A DNA stretch of 64,000 bases from Leifsonia sp. Leaf336 (lineage in GTDB: Bacteria > Actinomycetota > Actinomycetes > Actinomycetales > Microbacteriaceae), in NCBI RefSeq assembly GCF_001423695.1, contig NZ_LMOZ01000001.1, positions 1,746,443 to 1,810,442 on the forward strand, read 5' to 3'. The translations under genes were made by a program, and so were the position numbers. Below, piece by piece: positions 24,271 to 33,015 of the stretch. Below the pieces are notes generated by a model, which had not been told where the DNA came from, did not search any database, and saw only the letters and a list, made by a program, of their open reading frames with translations. The first letter of the stretch is position 1. Every line of letters begins with the position of its first letter.

Positions 24271-27200
24271 TGGGCTGGAACAACCCGCCCATCCCCTGGG
24301 CCGAGTTCGAGCGCCGGCTGAGCGGGCGGCGCACGAGCGAGCAGGAGCAGCCGGAGCGGCCGTCGTCGCGCAAGCGGCAGAAGTACGTGGCGCAGCCGAT
24401 GCCGGAAGAGCCGGACGCCGGCCACGTCCCTTACGCCGAGCTGCACGCGCACAGCACTTTCAGCTTCCTCGACGGCGCCAGCGCACCCGAGGAGCTGCTG
24501 GAGGAGGCGACCCGGCTGCGGCTGCACGGCCTCGCGCTCACCGACCACGACGGCTTCTACGGCGTGGTGCGGCTCGCCGAGGCCGCGGAGGCCTACGACC
24601 GTGTGAAGACCGTGTTCGGCGCCGAGCTCTCGCTGTCGCTCAGCAGGCCGCAGAACGGCGAGGCCGACCCGGAGGGCAGCCACCTGGTCCTCCTCGCCCG
24701 GCAGCAGTCCGGGTACCACCGGCTGGCCTCCGCCATCACGGCCGGCCAGCTCGCCGGAGAAGAGAAGGGCCGGCCGCTGTACGACCTCCCCGAGCTCGCC
24801 GAGCAATCGGGCGGCGAGTGGATGGTGCTCACCGGCTGCCGCAAGGGCGACGTGCGCCTCGCGCTGGCCGAGCACGGCGAACGCGCCGCCGAACGGGAGG
24901 TCGCCCGGCTCGCCGAGCTGTTCGGCCACGACAACGTGCTGGTCGAGCTGATCGACCAGGGCGCGCCCCGCGACACCACCGACAACGACGTCCTCGCCCG
25001 GATCGCCGGCCGGCTGGGCCTGCCGGTGGTCGCCACCAACAACGTCCACTACGCCACGCCTGCCCAGTATCCGCTCGCGACGGCGATCTCGGCGGTGCGA
25101 GCCCGCCGGAGCCTCGACGAGATGGACGGCTGGCTGCCTGCCTCGGCGGCGGCGCACCTGCGCAGCGGCCGTGAGATGGCAGCGCGGTTCGCCCGCTACC
25201 CCGGCGCTGTGGAGCGCACCGCCGACATCGCGGACGACCTCGCCTTCCGGTTGCGCAGCGCCCGGCCGCGACTGCCCAAGCAGGAGGTGCCTCCCGGCCA
25301 CACCCCGATGAGCTGGCTGCGCGAGCTCACCTGGCGCGGAGCCGCCGAGCGCTACCCCGACCTCGACCGCGACCCGGCCAAGCGGGAGCGCATCGAGCGC
25401 GAGCTCGACGTGATCGAGGCGAAGGACTTCCCTGGCTACTTCCTCATCGTCCACGACATCGTGAAGTTCGCCCGCGAGCGCGGCATCCTCTGCCAGGGGC
25501 GCGGCTCCGCGGCCAACTCGGCGGTCGTCTACCTGCTCGGGATCACCGCCGTCGACTCGATCAAGTACGACCTCCCGTTCGAACGGTTCCTGTCCTCCAT
25601 GCGCGAGGAGGAGCCCGACATCGACGTCGACTTCGACTCCGACCGCCGCGAGGAGGTCATCCAGTACGTCTACGCCAAGTACGGCAGGCACAATGCTGCC
25701 CAGGTCGCCAACGTCATCACCTACCGCCCCAAGAACGCCGTGCGCGACATGGCGAAGGCGCTCGGCCACTCCACCGGGCAGCAGGACGCCTGGAGCAAGC
25801 AGATCGACTCCTGGAGCACGGTCACGACGACCGATGAGCACGACATCCCCGAGGCCGTCGTCGACCTGGCCCAGCAGGTGCTGAAGTTCCCGCGGCACCT
25901 CGGCATCCATTCGGGCGGGATGGTGCTCACCGACCGGCCCGTCGGCGAGGTCTGCCCGATCGAGCACGCGCGCATGGAGGGCCGCACCGTGCTGCAGTGG
26001 GACAAGGACGACTGCGCCTGGATGGGACTGGTGAAGTTCGACCTCCTCGGGCTCGGGATGCTCTCGGCGCTCGACTACGCGATGCGCACGATCGAGGCGT
26101 CGCTCGGTGAGGCCTGGACGCTGGACAGCATCCCGAAGGAGGAGGCGGGCGTCTACGACATGCTGTGCCGCGCCGACTCGATCGGGGTGTTCCAGGTGGA
26201 GAGCCGCGCGCAGATCGGCACGCTGCCGCGCCTGCAGCCGCGCAGCTTCTACGACCTCGTCATCGAGATCGCCCTCATCCGCCCCGGCCCCATCCAGGGC
26301 GGCGCCGTGCACCCCTACATCCGCCGCAAGCTCGGCAAAGAGGAGGTGACCTACCTGCACCCCGCGCTGGTGCCGGTGCTCGAGCGCACGATGGGCGTGC
26401 CGCTGTTCCAGGAGCAGCTGATGCAGATGGCCGTCGCGGTGGGCGACTGCACCGCCGAAGACGCCGACCTGCTGCGCCGGGCGATGGGCTCCAAGCGCGG
26501 CGTCGAGAAGATCGGCGCGCTGCGGGCCAAGCTCTACGAGGGCATGGCGCACAACGGGATCGTGGGCGCCGACGCCGACGCGATCTACGAGAAGATCGAG
26601 GCGTTCGCCAACTTCGGCTTCGCGGAGAGCCACGCGATCAGCTTCGCGCTGCTGGTCTACGTGAGCTCGTGGATGAAGCTGCACTACCCCGGCGCGTTCC
26701 TCGCGGCGCTGCTGCGCGCGCAGCCGATGGGGTTCTACTCACCGCGCACCCTCACCGCCGACGCGCGGAGGCACGGCGTGGTGGTGCGCAGGCCCGACAT
26801 CCAGCTCTCCGGGGTGTTCCCGCTGCTGGAGGCGATCGACGAGGCGAGGCCGGGCCCGACGGGCACGGACCCGTGCCTCGAGCCCGACCAGCCCCCGGTC
26901 GGCGACTTCGACCGCTCCGTGCCGCTCGACTTCTCCGCGCACCGCCGCGACGCCGGTCACGCCGTGCGGCTGGGACTGGCGGGAGTGACCTCCATCGGCG
27001 AGACGCTCGCCGGGCGCATCGTGGCCGAGCGGGAGGCCTCCGGCCCGTACCGAGACCTGGGCGACCTCGCCCGACGCGTCGGTCTCACCGCGGCGCAGCT
27101 GGAGGCGCTCGCCGCGGCCGGCGCGTTCGAGGGCTTCGGCCTGAGCCCCCGCCAGGCGATCTGGGAGGCCGGCAACGCTGCTCAGGAGCGCCCCGAGTAC

Positions 27201-27662
27201 CTCGCGGGCACGGCGATCACCGTCCAGCCTCCCCTGCTGCCGCTGCTCTCCCCCGCCGAGCAGCTCGCGAGCGACCTGTGGGCCACCGGGATCTCCCCCG
27301 ACGATCACCCGATCCGGTTCCTGCGCCCGGGGCTCGCCGCGCGCGGGGTGCTGGCGGCGGACGCGCTCGCCGTCGCCGAGTCGGGGCGCCGCATCGAGGT
27401 CGGCGGCGTGGTCACGCACCGGCAACGGCCGGCCACCGCCGCCGGGGTGACCTTCCTCAACCTGGAGGACGAGACGGGCCTGGTGAACGTGATCTGCCCG
27501 GTCGGTGTGTGGAACCGCTACCGCCGGGTGGCCAGGCAGGCTCCTGCGATGATCGTGCGCGGCATCCTTGAGCGCAGCGAGGAGGGCGTGGTCAACGTGC
27601 TCGCCGACCGCCTGGAGCCCCTGGAGACCACTATCCGGACGGTGTCGCGGGACTTCCGTTGA
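24270..27662 (+). CDS. dnaE2: Error-prone DNA polymerase III alpha subunit DnaE2
   Basis: The 1130-residue C-family polymerase does SOS-induced translesion synthesis with ImuA/ImuB. The PHP domain begins AELHAHSTFSFLDGAS near residue 56. Catalytic acidic residues are visible in EEPDIDVDFDSDRREEV near 450. A helix-hairpin-helix and a C-terminal OB fold (IEVGGVVTHRQRPATAAGV) follow. It lacks the C-terminal tau-binding extension of DnaE1. A charged 50-residue lead-in precedes PHP. It is the last gene of the LexA-controlled operon and is followed by a strong terminator. Confidence 0.96.
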   Translation: MGWNNPPIPWAEFERRLSGRRTSEQEQPERPSSRKRQKYVAQPMPEEPDAGHVPYAELHAHSTFSFLDGASAPEELLEEATRLRLHGLALTDHDGFYGVVRLAEAAEAYDRVKTVFGAELSLSLSRPQNGEADPEGSHLVLLARQQSGYHRLASAITAGQLAGEEKGRPLYDLPELAEQSGGEWMVLTGCRKGDVRLALAEHGERAAEREVARLAELFGHDNVLVELIDQGAPRDTTDNDVLARIAGRLGLPVVATNNVHYATPAQYPLATAISAVRARRSLDEMDGWLPASAAAHLRSGREMAARFARYPGAVERTADIADDLAFRLRSARPRLPKQEVPPGHTPMSWLRELTWRGAAERYPDLDRDPAKRERIERELDVIEAKDFPGYFLIVHDIVKFARERGILCQGRGSAANSAVVYLLGITAVDSIKYDLPFERFLSSMREEEPDIDVDFDSDRREEVIQYVYAKYGRHNAAQVANVITYRPKNAVRDMAKALGHSTGQQDAWSKQIDSWSTVTTTDEHDIPEAVVDLAQQVLKFPRHLGIHSGGMVLTDRPVGEVCPIEHARMEGRTVLQWDKDDCAWMGLVKFDLLGLGMLSALDYAMRTIEASLGEAWTLDSIPKEEAGVYDMLCRADSIGVFQVESRAQIGTLPRLQPRSFYDLVIEIALIRPGPIQGGAVHPYIRRKLGKEEVTYLHPALVPVLERTMGVPLFQEQLMQMAVAVGDCTAEDADLLRRAMGSKRGVEKIGALRAKLYEGMAHNGIVGADADAIYEKIEAFANFGFAESHAISFALLVYVSSWMKLHYPGAFLAALLRAQPMGFYSPRTLTADARRHGVVVRRPDIQLSGVFPLLEAIDEARPGPTGTDPCLEPDQPPVGDFDRSVPLDFSAHRRDAGHAVRLGLAGVTSIGETLAGRIVAEREASGPYRDLGDLARRVGLTAAQLEALAAAGAFEGFGLSPRQAIWEAGNAAQERPEYLAGTAITVQPPLLPLLSPAEQLASDLWATGISPDDHPIRFLRPGLAARGVLAADALAVAESGRRIEVGGVVTHRQRPATAAGVTFLNLEDETGLVNVICPVGVWNRYRRVARQAPAMIVRGILERSEEGVVNVLADRLEPLETTIRTVSRDFR

Positions 27663-27680
27663 CGACCCGTCCGGAACGAC

Positions 27681-27715
27681 GAAAGCGCCCTCGTCGCAGG
27701 GACGAGGGCGCTTTC
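27681..27715. terminator. Bidirectional terminator between dnaE2 and the YceI gene
   Basis: A perfect 15-bp stem with a 5-base loop (GAAAGCGCCCTCGTC-gcagg-GACGAGGGCGCTTTC) between converging genes. Confidence 0.88.
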
Positions 27716-27724
27716 GAATCGGGC

Positions 27725-28276
27725 TCAGGCCTGGTCGAGGACGGCCTGGAGCTCGAGGGTGATCACGACGTCGTCGCCGAGCAGCATGCCGCCGGTCTCG
27801 AGGGCCGCGTTGTAGGTGAGGCCGAAGTCCTCACGGTTCACCTTGGTCTTGGCGGTCGCGCCGGCCTTGTAGTTGCCGTACGGGTCCTGGCCGAAGCCGC
27901 CGAAGTCGAACTCGAAGGTGACGGGCTTGGTCACGCCCTTGATCGTGAGGTCGCCGTCGACGAGGAACTCGCCGTCCTCGTGACGCACGCCGGTCGACAC
28001 GAAGTCGATCGTCGGGAACTCCTCGGCGAGGAAGAAGTCGCCGGTGCGCAGGTGCGCGTCGCGGTCGCTGTTCTTGGTGTTGATGGACGCGACGTGCGCC
28101 TTCGCGGAGACCTTCGACTCGAGCGGGTTCTCGGCGGTGACGAACGTGGCGTCGAAGTTCTCGAAGACGCCCTTGACCTTGCTGATCATGAGGTGACGGA
28201 TGCTGAAGCCGACCTCGCTGTGCGCGGGGTCGATGGTCCAGGTGCCTGCCTTGTATCCGGGGATGTCGATGGTCAT
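27725..28276 (-). CDS. YceI family protein
   Basis: The 183-residue beta-barrel (lipocalin-like) protein binds long isoprenoid or lipid ligands in known family members. Hallmark segments are GTWTIDPAHSEVGFSIRHLM at residues 11-30, then FLAEEFPTIDFVSTGV and GDLTIKGVTKPVTFEFDF. No signal peptide is present, so this member is cytoplasmic. ATG 28276 was chosen for the AAGGAG eight bases upstream; an in-frame ATG at 28324 has no such site. It stands alone, convergent with dnaE2. Confidence 0.94.
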   Translation of the reverse strand: MTIDIPGYKAGTWTIDPAHSEVGFSIRHLMISKVKGVFENFDATFVTAENPLESKVSAKAHVASINTKNSDRDAHLRTGDFFLAEEFPTIDFVSTGVRHEDGEFLVDGDLTIKGVTKPVTFEFDFGGFGQDPYGNYKAGATAKTKVNREDFGLTYNAALETGGMLLGDDVVITLELQAVLDQA

Positions 28277-28376
28277 TCCGTTCTCCTTGCTGGAAGCTTG
28301 TGTGTCTGACGCTGTCAGATCCATGCAACTGCATACACGCGGAGGCTATTCCGGAAATCGGAAAAAAGTTGACGCG

Positions 28377-29549
28377 TCACCCTCTGGAGGCGATCGAGCC
28401 GCGCAGCTCCAGCAGTGCGCGAGCGTCCGCGTCGATCCGGGAGGCCGGGATGCGTCCGTCGTCCACAGCCGCGACCACCGCGTCGATGAGAGCGTCCGGA
28501 TCGGTGTCCGCGCCCTGGATCATCAGCACCATCGTGTTGCCCGCCGCGATCGCGGCGACCGCATCCGCTCCGGCGTCCGCGTACTGCGGGAGACCGGTGT
28601 CCTGCAGCATGCGCAGGTCGTCGGTGATCGTGACGCCGTGGAAGCCGAGCTCGTCGACCAGGATGCGATGCCAGGTCGGCGACAGTGAGGCCGGCGCCGC
28701 GTCCACGCCGCTGTAGGCCAGGTGGCCGAACATGACGACTTCCGCCCCTGCTGCGATGCCGGCACGGAACGACGGCGCGTCCTGCGTCGCCCAGCGCGCG
28801 TGGTCGACGGCCGCCGTCGGCACGGTGCGGTGCGAGTCGGCCTCCGTCTCACCATGGCCGGGGAAGTGCTTCAGCGTGCTGAGCACCGTGCCGCGCTCCC
28901 CCGACACCGAGGCGGCCACCCGCGCGGCGGACGACGCCGGGTCGGTGCCGAGGATGCGGTCGGCGATGAACGAGTGCGGGTCCGCCGTCACATCGGCGAT
29001 CGTGCCGAAGTTGAGGTTCACACCGACCTGCTTCAACAGTGCCGCCCGGGCGGCGAACGCTGCCCGCGTGGCCGCCGGCGGCTGCGCCCGCAGCGTCTCG
29101 GCCCCCGGTTGCCCGTCCCACGGCAGCCGGGTGACGTCACCGCCCTCCTCGTCGATCCCGACCAGGGGCGGCAGGCCGGGGTCGGAGGCACGCGTCGCGG
29201 CGGTCTCCGCGGCCAGGGCCTCCGGTGTGGCCGGGATGTTGTCGGGCATCAGGATCACGCCGCCGAGGCCGTAGCGCTCGACGAACTCCCGCAACACGGC
29301 CGGATCGGTTCCCGCGACGTGCAGCATGAACAGGCTCGCGACCTTCTGGCGCAGAGTGAGGTTGCGCAGCCGCTGATCGGCGGCGGCCGCGACCGGGTCG
29401 ACGGTCGCCCTGGACGACGGCGAGTTCGTGGCCGGAGGACCGCCGCTCGCAGCGTCTCGAGGGTGCGCCGAGCCTTCTGCCGCGCACCCTGCGAGCGTCG
29501 AAGCGGCGATGAGGAGGGCGGCGGCGGTCATCCATCGGGCGCGGCGCAT
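28377..29549 (-). CDS. Glycoside hydrolase family 3 lipoprotein (NagZ-like)
   Basis: A 390-residue exported enzyme. A signal helix with lipobox LAGC near residue 20 and a Ser/Thr/Pro-rich linker precede a single GH3 barrel. NagZ-type features are GIDEEGGDVTRL, the His-Asp dyad loop KHFPGHGETEADSH and the nucleophile Asp in GVTITDDL. This fits beta-N-acetylglucosaminidase activity on peptidoglycan fragments or chitooligosaccharides outside the membrane. TACGAT ends six bases before the ATG, so it is probably leaderless. A LacI-type regulator lies upstream on the same strand. Confidence 0.92.
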   Translation of the reverse strand: MRRARWMTAAALLIAASTLAGCAAEGSAHPRDAASGGPPATNSPSSRATVDPVAAAADQRLRNLTLRQKVASLFMLHVAGTDPAVLREFVERYGLGGVILMPDNIPATPEALAAETAATRASDPGLPPLVGIDEEGGDVTRLPWDGQPGAETLRAQPPAATRAAFAARAALLKQVGVNLNFGTIADVTADPHSFIADRILGTDPASSAARVAASVSGERGTVLSTLKHFPGHGETEADSHRTVPTAAVDHARWATQDAPSFRAGIAAGAEVVMFGHLAYSGVDAAPASLSPTWHRILVDELGFHGVTITDDLRMLQDTGLPQYADAGADAVAAIAAGNTMVLMIQGADTDPDALIDAVVAAVDDGRIPASRIDADARALLELRGSIASRG

Positions 29550-29555
29550 CGACCG

Positions 29556-29561
29556 ATCGTA
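29556..29561 (-). promoter_or_regulatory. -10 hexamer for the leaderless GH3 gene
   Basis: TACGAT lies six bases upstream of the ATG at 29549. Confidence 0.5.
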
Positions 29562-29620
29562 CTCCGGCGTCCCTTGGCGACACCTTCGAACCTCCGCGGA
29601 CGCGCGCAGGGCCGCCGGCG

Positions 29621-30637
29621 CTACGAGGCGCTCTGCTTCGCGGGGCCCGTCGAGCCCCGCACCACCAGCTCCGGTTCGAAGAACAACTCGTCGTGCAATG
29701 CCGAGTCGCTCGAGATCTGGCGCAGCAGGAGCTCGATGACCGTGCGTCCCATCGGCTCGATGGGCTGACGGATCGTGGTCAGCGGGGGCTCCGTGGTGTT
29801 CATGAGCGCCGAGTCGTCGTAGCCGACGACCGAGACGTCGCGCGGCACACTCAGTCCGGCTCGGCGGACGGCGCGGATCGCGCCGAGGGCCATCGGGTCG
29901 CTCGCGCACACGATGGCCGTCACCCCGGCGTTCAGGAGGCGGGTCGCGGCCGCCTGCCCGGCCTCCAGCGAGTACAGCGAATGGACGACCAGCTCGTCGT
30001 CGAACTCTCGACCTTCCTCGGCGAACAGCCGCCGTGCCTCGGCCAGCTTGCGCTGCGACGGCACATGGTCGCGTGGGCCCAGCAGCAGGCCGATGCGCTC
30101 GTGGCCGAGCGAGCGCAGATGACCGAGGGCCTGCGCGGTGGCGACGGAGTCGTCGCACGACACGGTCGCGAACCGGATCCCGTCGACCGGAGCGTTCACC
30201 AGCACCGTGGGCAGATGGAGGTCGGTCAGCCGCGCGTAGTGCTCGTGCGAGGCGCCCTCTTGAGCGTAGGCGCCGCCGACGAAGATCACTCCGGACACCT
30301 GCTGCTGCAGCAGCAGCTCGACGTAGTCGGCCTCCGATATCCCGCCGGCGGTCTGCATGCAGAGCACCGGTGTGTAGCCGTTCTGGGCGAGTGCGCCTCC
30401 GATGATCTCGGCGAACGCCGGGAAGATCGGGTTCTGCAGCTCCGGGAGGACGAGCCCGACCAACCGTGCCCGCTCGCCTCGCAGCTTGGTGGGGCGCTCG
30501 TAACCGAGCACGTCGAGCGCGGTGAGGACGGCTTGCCGCGTGGTGTCCGACACTCCCGGCTTGTCGTTGAGGACGCGGCTCACCGTCGCTTCGCTGACGC
30601 CCACCTTCCGGGCGACCTCCGCAAGACGTTTCGACAT
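29621..30637 (-). CDS. LacI-family transcriptional regulator
   Basis: A 338-residue repressor. The N-terminal HTH (LAEVARKVGVSEATVSRVL) and hinge helix (GYERPTKLRG) are followed by a periplasmic-binding-protein-like effector domain that should bind a sugar. Its position directly upstream of the NagZ-like gene suggests an amino-sugar or oligosaccharide ligand (inference). TAAACT ends six bases before the ATG, giving a leaderless message. A TTTGC-N8-GCAAA element 21 bases upstream may be an autoregulatory operator. Confidence 0.93.
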   Translation of the reverse strand: MSKRLAEVARKVGVSEATVSRVLNDKPGVSDTTRQAVLTALDVLGYERPTKLRGERARLVGLVLPELQNPIFPAFAEIIGGALAQNGYTPVLCMQTAGGISEADYVELLLQQQVSGVIFVGGAYAQEGASHEHYARLTDLHLPTVLVNAPVDGIRFATVSCDDSVATAQALGHLRSLGHERIGLLLGPRDHVPSQRKLAEARRLFAEEGREFDDELVVHSLYSLEAGQAAATRLLNAGVTAIVCASDPMALGAIRAVRRAGLSVPRDVSVVGYDDSALMNTTEPPLTTIRQPIEPMGRTVIELLLRQISSDSALHDELFFEPELVVRGSTGPAKQSAS

Positions 30638-30643
30638 GCGAAC

Positions 30644-30649
30644 AGTTTA
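30644..30649 (-). promoter_or_regulatory. -10 hexamer for the leaderless LacI-type gene
   Basis: TAAACT lies six bases upstream of the ATG at 30637. Confidence 0.5.
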
Positions 30650-30657
30650 CGAAATTC

Positions 30658-30675
30658 TTTGCAGATCGACGCAAA
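30658..30675. promoter_or_regulatory. Possible LacI-type operator
   Basis: TTTGC-agatcgac-GCAAA is a 5-bp inverted repeat with CG near its centre, just upstream of the regulator's -10 and also upstream of the divergent UbiA-family gene. Confidence 0.35.
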
Positions 30676-30729
30676 ACTCGTGTGCGATCTTCGGGTATGG
30701 CGTCGCATCGACCGCACCCGTGCACGGCT

Positions 30730-30735
30730 TACGAT
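30730..30735 (+). promoter_or_regulatory. -10 hexamer for the leaderless UbiA-family gene
   Basis: TACGAT lies six bases before the ATG at 30742. Confidence 0.45.
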
Positions 30736-30741
30736 GGCGAC

Positions 30742-31578
30742 ATGGCGTCCAAGCCGATCTCGCTGCTGCTCGCCAGCCACCCTGGGCCGACCGTCGTCGT
30801 CACCGTGGTGGCGACCGTCCTCGGCATCGGACTCGGATACCCGCCCGGCCGTCTCGGCCTCCTGGCGCTCGCCATCCTGCTCGGTCAGCTCTCGATCGGC
30901 TGGTCGAACGACTGGCTCGACGCCGCGCGCGATCGGGAGGTCGCCCGCGCCGACAAGCCCGCCGCGCGCGGGGATATCCCGACACCGGTCGTGCGGGCGT
31001 CGGCCTTCGTCGCCCTCGTGCTGGCCCTGCTGGTCACGGCGCTGCTCGGACTCGGCGCGCTCCTCGCGCACGCGATCGCGCTGGCGGGCGGATGGGCGTA
31101 CAACCTCGGCCTCAAGTCGACGGCGTTCTCGTTCGTGCCGTTCGCGGTGAGCTTCGGCCTCCTCCCGGCGATCGCGACCCTCGGCCAGGCTGTGCCGGCG
31201 TGGCCGGCGCCTTGGGTGCTCGCGGCCGGCGCCCTCCTCGGTGTCGCCGCGCACGTCACGAACGTGCTGCCCGATCTGGCCGATGACGCGCGGACCGGCA
31301 TCCGTGGCCTCCCGCACCGGCTCGGCGCGAAAGCGAGCGGCCTGCTCGCGTTCGCGTGCCTCGCGGTCGCGACCACTCTCATCACCTTCGGCCCCGGCAT
31401 CCCCGTGCGTCCGCTGCTGGTCGTCGGACTCGTCATCGGCCTCGCCGCGGTCGTCGCCGGAGTGGTGCTGCTGATCCGCAGGAGCCCGACCCGGTTGCTG
31501 ATGCAGCTCATAATGACGTGCGCGATCGTCGACGTCGTGATGCTCGCCCTGGCGGGTCAGTCGATCGCCGTGGTCTGA
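30742..31578 (+). CDS. UbiA-family prenyltransferase
   Basis: A 278-residue integral membrane enzyme with about eight helices. The first Asp-rich motif reads NDWLDAARDREVARADKPAA and the second NVLPDLADDARTGI, the Mg2+/diphosphate sites of the UbiA superfamily. The acceptor is not fixed by sequence; menaquinone (MenA-like), carotenoid or other prenyl acceptors are possible, and no pathway partner is adjacent. The last 22 bases overlap the tail of the convergent efflux-pump gene. The ATG lies six bases after TACGAT. Confidence 0.88.
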   Translation: MASKPISLLLASHPGPTVVVTVVATVLGIGLGYPPGRLGLLALAILLGQLSIGWSNDWLDAARDREVARADKPAARGDIPTPVVRASAFVALVLALLVTALLGLGALLAHAIALAGGWAYNLGLKSTAFSFVPFAVSFGLLPAIATLGQAVPAWPAPWVLAAGALLGVAAHVTNVLPDLADDARTGIRGLPHRLGAKASGLLAFACLAVATTLITFGPGIPVRPLLVVGLVIGLAAVVAGVVLLIRRSPTRLLMQLIMTCAIVDVVMLALAGQSIAVV

Positions 31579-32948
31579 ATCGGCTCCGCTGCCGGCTCGT
31601 GGTTGCGGATCCCGATCGCCGAGACGACGCCGCCGACGATCAGGAGGCCCGCCGTCGCGAGCATCGCCCGGTGCATCCCGGCGACGTCGAGCTTCTGGCC
31701 GATCACGATGCCCGCCATGGCGACGGTGAGGAGGCCGGCGATGCGGGCCACGGCGTTGTTCACCGCGGACCCGATTCCCGCCTGGCCGGGGTGGATGGAG
31801 CCGAGGATCGCGCTGGTGAGCGGTGCGACCGTCATCGAGAGGCCGACGCCGAAGAGCAGCACGGCCGGCAGCAGCTGCGTCCAGTAGTTCACGTTCGTGC
31901 CCAGCATGAGCAGCCAGATGAAGCCCAACGAGGCCAGGATCGGCCCGAACGCCATGAAGAAGCGCGGACCGTACTTGCCGGCCAGGCCTCCGAAGAAGCT
32001 CGAGAGCAGCAGCATGCACAGCGTGGACGGAATGAAGACGAAGCCCGCGACGAACGCCGAGAAGCCCGCGACCTGCTGCAGGAACAGCGTGACCATCAAG
32101 GGGCCGAACGACAGCGCGCCGTAAACGAACGCGGTCGCGAGGTTGCCGACCCAGAAGTTGTGCACCGAGAACAGCCCGAGCGGGAGCATCGGCTGCTTCA
32201 CGCGGGTCTCCGCGATGAAGAAGCCGACCAGGCAGAGCACACCCACCACGAACGGGATCCAGACCCGCGGGCTCCCCCATCCGTAGGTGCCCTGCTCGAT
32301 GAGGGCGAACACCGTGCCCGCCAGGCCCACCGACCCGAGCACGGCGCCGATGATGTCGATCCGGCCTCCCATGCCCTTGTCCGTGTCGCCGAGCGTCAGC
32401 ATGAGGACGAGCGTCACGGCGATCGGGATCACGTTGATGACGAACACCCACCGCCAGGACAGTGCGTCGACGAAGAACCCGCCGACGACCGGGCCGGCGA
32501 TCATCGCGACTCCGGTCCAGGCGGTCCAGCGGCCGATCGCCTTCGCCTGAGCAGGTCCTTCGAAGCGCGAGATGATGATCGCGAGCGAGCTCGGGACGAG
32601 CAACGCGCCCGCGACGCCCTGCAGCGCCCGCGACAACACCAGGAAGACGCCGGTCGGCGCGAACGCGCACAGCAACGAGGTGATGGCGAAACCGACCAGG
32701 CCGACGTAGAGGATGCGCTTGCGTCCGAAGACGTCCGAGAGCGAACCGGCGATCAGGATCAGGGAGCCGAGCGTCACGAGGTAGGCGTCGACCACCCACT
32801 GCTGGAGCGGCAGCCCGCCGCCGAGCTCCTTGTCGATCGCGGGCAGAGCGACGTTGATGACCGCCCCGTCGAGGAAGGCGACGAAACTGGCGAGGATGGC
32901 GATGACGAGGACTCGGAGTTGCAGTGACGTCATCTTCTCCCCGGCCAT
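31557..32948 (-). CDS. MFS drug:H+ antiporter, DHA2 (EmrB/QacA) family
   Basis: The transporter has about 463 residues and 13-14 membrane helices. Visible motifs include VAFLDGAVINVALPAI in TM1 (motif D1), GSLSDVFGRKRIL (motif A) and WTGVAMIAGPVVGGFFVD (motif C of antiporters). It probably exports a hydrophobic drug or metabolite. ATG 32948 (MAGEKMTS) is used; ATG 32933 with GGGGAG close upstream is an alternative. Its 3' end overlaps the convergent UbiA gene by 22 bases. Confidence 0.92.
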   Translation of the reverse strand: MAGEKMTSLQLRVLVIAILASFVAFLDGAVINVALPAIDKELGGGLPLQQWVVDAYLVTLGSLILIAGSLSDVFGRKRILYVGLVGFAITSLLCAFAPTGVFLVLSRALQGVAGALLVPSSLAIIISRFEGPAQAKAIGRWTAWTGVAMIAGPVVGGFFVDALSWRWVFVINVIPIAVTLVLMLTLGDTDKGMGGRIDIIGAVLGSVGLAGTVFALIEQGTYGWGSPRVWIPFVVGVLCLVGFFIAETRVKQPMLPLGLFSVHNFWVGNLATAFVYGALSFGPLMVTLFLQQVAGFSAFVAGFVFIPSTLCMLLLSSFFGGLAGKYGPRFFMAFGPILASLGFIWLLMLGTNVNYWTQLLPAVLLFGVGLSMTVAPLTSAILGSIHPGQAGIGSAVNNAVARIAGLLTVAMAGIVIGQKLDVAGMHRAMLATAGLLIVGGVVSAIGIRNHEPAAEPIQTTAID

Positions 32949-33015
32949 GGACTCATTCAACGACCCGGCGCGCTTCGACGCAAGCATCGGCACGTGCAGG
33001 CGTAGCGTGGGACGC

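Noticed and set aside
31356-32927. Long plus-strand frame opposite the DHA2 pump
   Set aside because: Composition is Arg/Asp/Glu/Gln low-complexity, typical of antisense frames; the minus strand carries the MFS motifs.
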